Assembly (NCBI GenBank): GCA_002429165.1
Contig: DIYV01000033.1
Span: 3,057 to 20,848 of the forward strand
Reading direction: 5' to 3'
Source of the DNA: Gallionella sp. UBA6045
GTDB taxonomy: Bacteria > Pseudomonadota > Gammaproteobacteria > Burkholderiales > Gallionellaceae
DNA: 17,792 nt
The position numbers were made by a program, and so were the translations under genes. Below are positions 6,691 through 12,522 of this stretch, one piece after another; positions within the stretch are counted from its first letter, which is position 1, and each line of letters starts with the position of its first letter. Under the pieces are notes generated by a model that was not told where the DNA came from, made no database searches, and saw only the letters and a list, made by a program, of their open reading frames with translations.

Positions 6691-7923
6691 TCATTTGTTC
6701 CATGTGGTTGTGGAGTTGTGGCACTTGTCGCACGACTGCGATCCGCTGCCTTCATGGTTTTTCCTATAGTGGCAGCTAGTACAGTTGCCTGCTGGAATAA
6801 GCACCGATCCATGCACTTTGGCGTTGAGAAAGCTTGTCGTTGATTTGTGGCAAGCATCGCATGAAGGCCACATGGTCGTAGGAACGTGTCCCGTATAGGA
6901 AGGATAACGGGTTGTAGGACTCCCGCCCACGCCCATTGCCGTTGTGCCGTTGTGGCAGGTCGTGCAAGTGCCCGGCACCACGCCAGCATGGTTGAAGCCC
7001 GCACCCAGCCAGGTCGTGGTGGTATGGCAAGTATCGCAAGAATCGGAAGTGACGATGTGTCCGCCCGGCTTGCCCGTTGCCGTTGTACCGTTGTGGCAGG
7101 TCGCGCAAGTGCCCGGCACGACACCAGTGTGGTTGAAGGCAGCACCCAGCCAGGTCGTGGTGGTATGGCAAGTATCGCAAGAATCGGAAGTGACGATATG
7201 TCCGCTCGGCTTGCCCGTTGCCGTTGTACCGTTGTGGCAGGTCGCGCAAGTGCCCGGCACGACACCAGTGTGGTTGAAGGCAGCCGGCATCCATGTCGTG
7301 GTTCGGTGGCAACTGTCGCAGGAGTTTGTTGTGAGAATATGCCCGCTCGGTTTGCCCATTGCCGTTGTGCCGTTGTGGCAGGTAGTGCAGGTGCCCGGCA
7401 CCACGCCCGCATGATTGAAGCCTGCCGGCGTCCAGGCAGTGGTGCGATGGCAACTATCGCAGGAGGCCGTTGTGAGAACATGGCCGTTTGGCTTGCCTGC
7501 CGATATCGCTCCGTTGTGGCAACTCATACATGAGCCGGGGGAAATACCCGCATGACTATATGAAGCCGGCGTCCAGCCTGTGGTGCGATGACAACTGTCG
7601 CAAGGTGCTGTGGTGGGGATATGTCGAACGGGCTTTGCCGACGCTCCCATGCGGTTACCCTGCATGTGACAAGTTGCGCAATCGCGAGGGGTTCCTCTGA
7701 ATACACCCTGAATATGGCAGGATTCGCACCTTGCTTGAACATGTGCACCGGTCAGGTTAAACCCGGTTTGGATATGGTCAAATTTGATGGTGCCAGGAGC
7801 AACTGTCTGTGCCGAAGCAAAATGGGTCAAGGCCAGCAGCGACAATATAAACGGCAGCACGAGCCAGCGCGGCTTTTGCCAACCATATAACGATAATTTG
7901 GAATTATTCTGATGTTCGTTCAT
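6691..7923 (-). CDS. Multiheme c-type cytochrome with 15 CXXCH motifs
   Basis: 410 residues. A long-leader signal peptide is cleaved after FASA (residue 38). Counting CXXCH gives 15 heme sites: two near residues 66 and 82, ten in five 47-residue repeats (101-335), and three in the tail. Each repeat has CDxCH, then W and an FNH segment whose His could be a distal ligand, then G(T/S)CxxCHNG. The motif order places it among doubled-CXXCH, cytochrome c3/c7-like proteins rather than the decaheme MtrA/MtoA type. After Sec export and heme attachment it should act in the periplasm or at the outer surface as an electron wire. AGGG lies about 9 bases before ATG 7923. A TGTGT-N7-ACACA palindrome lies upstream (8009-8025). 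The barrel gene follows in the same direction, probably in one operon. Confidence 0.9.
   Translation of the reverse strand: MNEHQNNSKLSLYGWQKPRWLVLPFILSLLALTHFASAQTVAPGTIKFDHIQTGFNLTGAHVQARCESCHIQGVFRGTPRDCATCHMQGNRMGASAKPVRHIPTTAPCDSCHRTTGWTPASYSHAGISPGSCMSCHNGAISAGKPNGHVLTTASCDSCHRTTAWTPAGFNHAGVVPGTCTTCHNGTTAMGKPSGHILTTNSCDSCHRTTTWMPAAFNHTGVVPGTCATCHNGTTATGKPSGHIVTSDSCDTCHTTTTWLGAAFNHTGVVPGTCATCHNGTTATGKPGGHIVTSDSCDTCHTTTTWLGAGFNHAGVVPGTCTTCHNGTTAMGVGGSPTTRYPSYTGHVPTTMWPSCDACHKSTTSFLNAKVHGSVLIPAGNCTSCHYRKNHEGSGSQSCDKCHNSTTTWNK
6919..7623 (-). repeat. Five tandem 141-bp repeats within the 15-heme gene
   Basis: Five units of 141 bp (47 codons, two hemes each) run from 7623 down to 6919. Units are in frame and share HxxT..C, CHNG and GKP. 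The stretches 7011-7143 and 7152-7284 differ at only two of 133 positions, so at least one duplication is recent. The outer units are more diverged. These are coding repeats, not a CRISPR array: there are no short unique spacers. Confidence 0.9.
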
Positions 7924-7985
7924 ATTGCTTTCCCTTCAATGTCTTCCAGTCTTAGGAAAAAGCCCGGCGCTTTATTTGTAACGAG

Positions 7986-7991
7986 ATATTA
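7986..7991 (-). promoter_or_regulatory. Candidate -10 box for the 15-heme/barrel operon
   Basis: On the minus strand 7991-7986 reads TAATAT, the same -10 sequence as in the 4049-4077 promoter. The position 17 bases upstream is CACACA, a poor -35 that falls inside the operator at 8009-8025. That arrangement fits a promoter needing an activator bound there, or one blocked by a repressor. Confidence 0.35.
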
Positions 7992-8008
7992 CCACAAACA
8001 ATACATGT

Positions 8009-8025
8009 TGTGTGCATAATACACA
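8009..8025. promoter_or_regulatory. Operator-like palindrome O3 (TGTGTGC-ATA-ATACACA)
   Basis: Same 17-bp TGTGT-N7-ACACA design as O1 and O2, with perfect outer 5-base arms and two inner mismatches. Shifting the centre also gives TTGTGTG-N7-CACACAA. It lies 86 bases before the 15-heme start codon and is the only other copy I found in the window. Confidence 0.55.
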
Positions 8026-8049
8026 CAAAAAAGACAGGCGGGTTAAGAA

Positions 8050-8063
8050 ACCAGACGGCTGGT
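8050..8063 (-). terminator. Possible short terminator after the 24-heme gene
   Basis: On the minus strand ACCAG pairs with CTGGT around a 4-base loop, followed by TTCTTAA. It starts at the last bases of the stop region. The stem is only 5 bp, so termination would be weak. It would separate the cytochrome b/24-heme operon from the 15-heme operon. Confidence 0.25.
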
Positions 8064-9853
8064 CATTGTTGTTTTGCCCCGGATCCTATGAGTAGTGTCT
8101 TGAAATTGCTGGTGACATGACAGCGTTCGCATTGCGGACCGAATGCCCCGCGATGAACGTCATCATTGTCATGGCAACCGATGCACGAATTTGGAACGAC
8201 CACATGGTCACCCATCGCTTTCTTATGGCACGCGTAGCAATTGAGTTTCTGATGTCCGCCATCAAGCTTGAATTTGGTGCGCCTGTCGTGATCAAAGTCC
8301 CACGCTTTCCATGATCGCGAGTTGTGGCACGTCTCGCATCTGGTTCCAAATCTGCGCTTATGTACTTTGTCATCGTCCTTCTGGTGGCAGGAGTAGCAAT
8401 CGGATGGCGTATCGCGGAATAGCTGCGTCTGGTGGCATTTTTTGCATTCCACTTTTATATGCAAACCAAGCAGCGGGAATCGTGCACGCCCATGGTCAAA
8501 CCGGGCGTCCTTCCAATCCTTTGCGTTATGGCAAGATTCGCAGCTTTTACCCAAGTTTCCCTTGTGCACATCGTTTTTCGCATGACAAGAGCTGCAATCC
8601 TGCGGCTGCTTTTGTTGATACAACTTGCCTGTATGACATGACACACATTTGACCTGCTCGTGCTTGCCCTTTAATGCATATTTCGTATCGCGGTCGTGGT
8701 TAAAGATGATCTTTTTCCAGTCGGTCGCTTTGTGGCACGTCTCGCATTTGGTTCCGAAATTTTCCTTATGCTTGTCATCCTTCTTGTGGCAACCGATGCA
8801 GGCCATGGGAAGTTTCTCGCCTTTGGCTTTCAGTTCCGGTGTATGGCAGGCATCGCATTTGACTTTTTCGTGCTTGCCCTCTAACGGAAACTTGGTGTCC
8901 CGGTCATGATCGAATTTGGCGGACTTCCATTTTTCTTCGTTGTGGCAAGTCGCGCAATTGGTGCCCAATCCGCCCTTGTGCACATCATCTTTGCGGTGGC
9001 ACCCGATACACGCAGTCGGGGTTTTCTGCTTGGTGAATAGCGGTGCCGTATGGCATGAAATGCACTTCACCGTTTTGTGCCGGCCCAACAACTTGAATTT
9101 GGTTTCAACGTCATGGTCGAACTGTATCGCCTTCCAGTCGCGTTCCACATGGCAGGTTTCGCATTTCTTGCCGTATTGCCCTTTATGCTTATCAACCTTT
9201 AGATGACAGGCCACGCATTCATGCGGTGCTCCTTTATAGCGGGCTGGTTCAGTGTGGCATTTACTGCATTTCACATCTGCGTGCTTGCCCTTGAGCGCGA
9301 AATGGGTCTTTTCGAGAGTGTGATCAAATTTTGTTTCTTTCCAGTCACGCTCGTTATGGCAGCTTTTGCAATCGGTGCCCAGACTACCCTTGTGTTTATC
9401 ATCCTTATGGTGGCAATCATTGCATGCAGAAGGCGCTTCACGATATTTTTTATTCGCCGCATGACAATCCTTGCACTTAACTTTTTCCTGCTTCAGGTGC
9501 GCACCCAGCAACGGAAAATCGGTCTTGGTATGATCAAATTTTGCCGTATCCAGTATGACGATTTTCGCATTTCGTCCTTTATGTTCGGTATGGCAGGTAT
9601 TGCATACTTTTTGATCAAGCCTGCCATGGAAGCCCTTATGATTCTGGATATCCGCTTTCACATCCTTGTGGCAGTTCTCACACAGACCGCTCTGCGCTTC
9701 CCTGTTAAAGCGAACGTGGCAATTCGTGCATTCCGCCTCGAGTTTGGCGTGTCCCGAGATCACTTCGCCGGGCATCAACGCGGATTCGCCGGCACCGAAT
9801 GCGAGGCCGGAGAATGACAGGGCTATTGCCAGCAGAGCAATGCGTAGCAGCAT
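8063..9853 (-). CDS. Multiheme c-type cytochrome with 24 CXXCH motifs (seven triheme modules)
   Basis: 596 residues. A signal peptide (1 to about 20, ending GLAFG) is followed by 24 CXXCH motifs, one per about 25 residues. Three lie in the N-terminal region (Cys42, 58 and 84). The other 21 form seven modules of about 65-75 residues. Each module runs F/Y-x-L-x-G-x-H, VKCxxCH, CxxCHxKDDxHKG, then GxxCxxCHNxxDWK and FDHD. The conserved non-heme His in GKH, HKG and FDHD are likely distal ligands. Lysine is abundant, so the protein should be very basic. It probably acts as a periplasmic electron wire or capacitor. It starts 9 bases after the cytochrome b stop in the same direction, so the pair is one operon. 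The ribosome site is weak, suggesting translational coupling. Confidence 0.92.
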   Translation of the reverse strand: MLLRIALLAIALSFSGLAFGAGESALMPGEVISGHAKLEAECTNCHVRFNREAQSGLCENCHKDVKADIQNHKGFHGRLDQKVCNTCHTEHKGRNAKIVILDTAKFDHTKTDFPLLGAHLKQEKVKCKDCHAANKKYREAPSACNDCHHKDDKHKGSLGTDCKSCHNERDWKETKFDHTLEKTHFALKGKHADVKCSKCHTEPARYKGAPHECVACHLKVDKHKGQYGKKCETCHVERDWKAIQFDHDVETKFKLLGRHKTVKCISCHTAPLFTKQKTPTACIGCHRKDDVHKGGLGTNCATCHNEEKWKSAKFDHDRDTKFPLEGKHEKVKCDACHTPELKAKGEKLPMACIGCHKKDDKHKENFGTKCETCHKATDWKKIIFNHDRDTKYALKGKHEQVKCVSCHTGKLYQQKQPQDCSSCHAKNDVHKGNLGKSCESCHNAKDWKDARFDHGRARFPLLGLHIKVECKKCHQTQLFRDTPSDCYSCHQKDDDKVHKRRFGTRCETCHNSRSWKAWDFDHDRRTKFKLDGGHQKLNCYACHKKAMGDHVVVPNSCIGCHDNDDVHRGAFGPQCERCHVTSNFKTLLIGSGAKQQ

Positions 9854-9862
9854 AGTGCAGAG

Positions 9863-10858
9863 TCAGTACATGAAATTGGTGGCAATCACATGGACAATCC
9901 CACTGACCCCCAGCAACCAGACAAAGGGGGAATGCAGAACATGCCACAAACGAAATAATCTCTCAAAAGCCGAGAATTGAGCGGCACGCTGCACGGAAGC
10001 CAGGTATCTTTTCACATACACCATAACATCCTGAAGATGCTGATGCTGTTCCTGTTTTTCCCATCCCTGCGCCTTGGCCAGATGAACGATTGCACGTTTC
10101 AATTCATGATGGCTATGTCTCGTCAGTCTGTACCGGCGCCAGTCAAACGTAATAAAACGCCAAAAACGTGTGGCGATACCAACCTGTGTATCAAATGCCA
10201 AATCACGAAACTGCTGCAGTTTTACATCGATTGCAGTAGCCGATACCGCGAGCGCGCTCACTCTGTCCGTACTTCTTTGGTTCATATTCACGGATTTCTG
10301 CAATTCATCCAAATTCAACTTCTGACCATAAAGTCCCTGGTGTATCCGTTTATAGATGAACCGTCCGATGATGCCGCTGGCCACCACCAATAACATGGAA
10401 TAAAGCGCGACGCCGGCATTCAATGACTTTACATGGAAAGTAGTATGAAAAAGGACCAGCACCGGTCCGCTGATCCCGAATAACATGTGCAGCATAAACC
10501 AGTATCGCAACGGACCCCAGCTGCGGGCGATCTGCAAATGCTTGCGCACCGGATAGAGCAGCATCAGCAACATCATCACGCCGCCGACCAAACCGAGGTA
10601 ATAACCGAAGCCGGCACTGGGCTTATAATCCAGCTGGTTTTGAGATGCCTTGAAATAAACCCAGACCGCAAGCAGGGTCAACACGGTGGCGGCAAACCAG
10701 ATTACGCTTGCGCCGGCACCCATACGGCGCTCTGCTTCGCGCTCTCCCGCGAATACCTTGACCTCGACCGGATGATCCTTCTTGCGCCGATCGATGCCTT
10801 GGGGACTATTGCCTGCGGTTGCTACAGCGTTTTTTTCACTAGGAAACTCAGATGACAT
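9863..10858 (-). CDS. Five-helix membrane cytochrome b, probably diheme
   Basis: 331 residues from ATG 10858; a GTG at 10864 would add two residues. A hydrophilic N-terminus of about 50 residues precedes helices at about 51-69, 84-104, 119-140, 149-168 and 304-325. A large soluble charged segment (about 170-300) separates the last two helices. His124 and His138 in helix 3, and His309 and His323 in helix 5 (His306 also nearby), each form H-x13-H. This is the spacing that binds two stacked hemes in bc1-type cytochrome b. The protein is too short and differently ordered to be cytochrome b itself, and no CXXCH is present. Encoded directly before the 24-heme cytochrome, it is a good candidate for an inner-membrane quinone/cytochrome c electron carrier. 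The direction of flow is unknown. Confidence 0.75.
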   Translation of the reverse strand: MSSEFPSEKNAVATAGNSPQGIDRRKKDHPVEVKVFAGEREAERRMGAGASVIWFAATVLTLLAVWVYFKASQNQLDYKPSAGFGYYLGLVGGVMMLLMLLYPVRKHLQIARSWGPLRYWFMLHMLFGISGPVLVLFHTTFHVKSLNAGVALYSMLLVVASGIIGRFIYKRIHQGLYGQKLNLDELQKSVNMNQRSTDRVSALAVSATAIDVKLQQFRDLAFDTQVGIATRFWRFITFDWRRYRLTRHSHHELKRAIVHLAKAQGWEKQEQHQHLQDVMVYVKRYLASVQRAAQFSAFERLFRLWHVLHSPFVWLLGVSGIVHVIATNFMY

Positions 10859-10891
10859 ACCCACTTACCAAAATGTAACTATTTGTAATTA

Positions 10892-10909
10892 TTTTAGCAC
10901 ACGCTAAAA
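10892..10909. promoter_or_regulatory. Palindrome in the cytochrome b / flavoprotein divergent region
   Basis: TTTTAGC-ACAC-GCTAAAA has perfect 7-base arms, 34 bases upstream of the cytochrome b start. On the minus strand it overlaps a possible TAAAAT -10 box with TTGCCA 15 bases further up. It differs from the TGTGT-N7-ACACA sites, so this operon may answer to another regulator. The 270-base divergent region (10859-11128) holds no gene that I can support. Confidence 0.45.
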
Positions 10910-11128
10910 CTTGGCAATTGCAATGTGCCTTGAATTGGCCTGGCAGCAACGTTAGACTGCGCGGATTGCAACAAGCTCACGATTCGAAAAGTTCACCTCT
11001 CCATTCGGGTAATGGGTATTCGGTGTATCACAGGCATACCGATTTCCTGCATCTTCCCAAATTCCAAGAATAGCCCAAACAGGATATACGATGAAATTCA
11101 CCTATGCACAGGCGGTTCAAAAACCGAA

Positions 11129-12478
11129 ATGAATGACCAAACTTTTATCTATGTACTTTATGTACTGCCCCTGACTGTCCCCCTGATCATTTTTCTGGTC
11201 AAACGCAAGCGTCGCGAAAAGGTTTCCGAGGAAACTTGGCAAGAATCCGTGGTGTCCGGCCTGACCGAGCCTCCCTCCCTTCACCCGGTGGTCGACCTCA
11301 ATATATGCCTGGGCTCTGGAGCCTGCGTCCTTGCCTGTCCCGAACAGGCGATGGGCATCATCGACGGGAAAGGTGTGCTGATCAGCCCGTCACATTGCAT
11401 CGGTCACGGCGCCTGCGCCACAGCCTGTCCGGTTGGCGCAATCGATCTGGTGTTTGGCACCGAGAAGCGGGGCATGGACATTCCCCAACTCAAACCAAAT
11501 TTCGAAACCAATGTTCCCGGTATTTTCATTGCCGGTGAACTCGGTGGTATGGGCTTGATAAGAAAGGCAGCCGAACAGGGGCGCCAGGCGATGGAATCGA
11601 TCAAGAAGCGGGGCAACGGCAAAACACCCCATGATGTGGTCGTGATCGGTGCAGGTCCCGCCGGGATAGCCGCGACGCTTGCAGCCAAAAGTCATGGCAT
11701 GCGTTACGTGACCATCGAACAGGAAGAGACTTTTGGCGGTACGACACTGCATTATCCGCGCGGCAAGATCGTGATGACCGCGCCCATGAAGCTTCCCATC
11801 TTCGGCAAGGTGAACATCAGGGAAACCACCAAAGAGATGCTGATGAAAATCTGGGAGGATGTGGTCGCCAAGACGGACATCAAGATCAATTTCGGCGAGC
11901 GCATGGAAAAGATCGAGCATCAGGACGACACTTTTACCGTGGTCACCAATCGCGGCCGTTACCCTACACGCAGTGTGTTGCTTTCCATCGGCCGGCGCGG
12001 CACGCCGCGCAAGCTCGGAGTCCCGGGTGAAGACCATAAAAAGGTGGTATACCGGCTGGTCGATCCGGAACAATACCGGGGCAAGCGTGTGTTAGTGGTC
12101 GGCGGGGGTGATGCGGCTCTGGAAGCAGCGGTGTCGATTTCAAAAGTACCCGGCACAACGGTGACGCTCAGTTACCGCAGCGACGCATTCAGCCGCGTAA
12201 AACCGAAAAACAGGCTGTTGACCGAAGAGGCGCGGACATCGGGGCGCCTGTCCGTGTTGCTTGAATCGACTGTCAAGGAAATCAAACCAGACAACGTTGT
12301 GCTTGATCAGAAAGGCAGCAAAATCGATCTGCCCAACGATGCGGTCATTGTCTGTGCGGGGGGAATATTACCCACTCCGCTGCTTCAGGAAATCGGGATC
12401 GAAATCCGAACACGCCACGGCACCGGCAGTTTTGACCAAAAAGCCCTTGCCTCAAAACTCCCGCCCCCTCGCCCATGA
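11129..12478 (+). CDS. Membrane-anchored ferredoxin-NAD(P)/FAD oxidoreductase fusion
   Basis: 449 residues from ATG 11129, chosen because it places the hydrophobic anchor (about 7-24, followed by KRKRRE) at the N-terminus; the upstream in-frame ATG at 11012 adds unconserved sequence. Residues 60-70 and 90-100 are two ferredoxin-like motifs, but the second ligand of each is Ser63 and His93 instead of Cys. Residues 128-160 (TNVPGIFIAGELGG) resemble the C-terminal FAD motif of thioredoxin-reductase-like enzymes, yet precede the FAD-binding GAGPAG (174-179) and the NAD(P)-binding GGGDAA (325-330). No redox CXXC is present, so it is not a disulfide reductase. It probably moves electrons between NAD(P)H and an iron-sulfur or membrane partner on the cytosolic face. 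It is divergent from the cytochrome b operon, so a link to that pathway is possible. Confidence 0.8.
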   Translation: MNDQTFIYVLYVLPLTVPLIIFLVKRKRREKVSEETWQESVVSGLTEPPSLHPVVDLNICLGSGACVLACPEQAMGIIDGKGVLISPSHCIGHGACATACPVGAIDLVFGTEKRGMDIPQLKPNFETNVPGIFIAGELGGMGLIRKAAEQGRQAMESIKKRGNGKTPHDVVVIGAGPAGIAATLAAKSHGMRYVTIEQEETFGGTTLHYPRGKIVMTAPMKLPIFGKVNIRETTKEMLMKIWEDVVAKTDIKINFGERMEKIEHQDDTFTVVTNRGRYPTRSVLLSIGRRGTPRKLGVPGEDHKKVVYRLVDPEQYRGKRVLVVGGGDAALEAAVSISKVPGTTVTLSYRSDAFSRVKPKNRLLTEEARTSGRLSVLLESTVKEIKPDNVVLDQKGSKIDLPNDAVIVCAGGILPTPLLQEIGIEIRTRHGTGSFDQKALASKLPPPRP

Positions 12479-12494
12479 CAAAGGGGGCATTCCG

Positions 12495-12515
12495 GTGTTG
12501 CCAGTCTGGCAGCAC
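12495..12515. terminator. Hairpin between convergent genes
   Basis: GTGTTGCC (12495-12502) pairs with GGCAGCAC (12508-12515) around AGTCT, with one G-U pair. It sits in the 44-base gap between the flavoprotein stop and the decarboxylase stop, where a bidirectional terminator is expected. No T run follows on either strand. Confidence 0.4.
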
Positions 12516-12522
12516 TCGCGGC

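Noticed and set aside
6678..7533. Several long open frames on both strands over the 15-heme gene
   Set aside because: They follow from the 141-bp repeat having a length divisible by three and few stops. Only the 6691-7923 minus frame has a signal peptide and regular CXXCH motifs.
6919..7623. Tandem repeats as a possible CRISPR array
   Set aside because: Units are 141 bp, contiguous and in frame with heme motifs; there are no 25-40 bp repeats with unique spacers.
11129..12478. Thioredoxin reductase
   Set aside because: FAD and NAD(P) motifs fit, but the redox CXXC is missing, and an N-terminal anchor and ferredoxin motifs are present.
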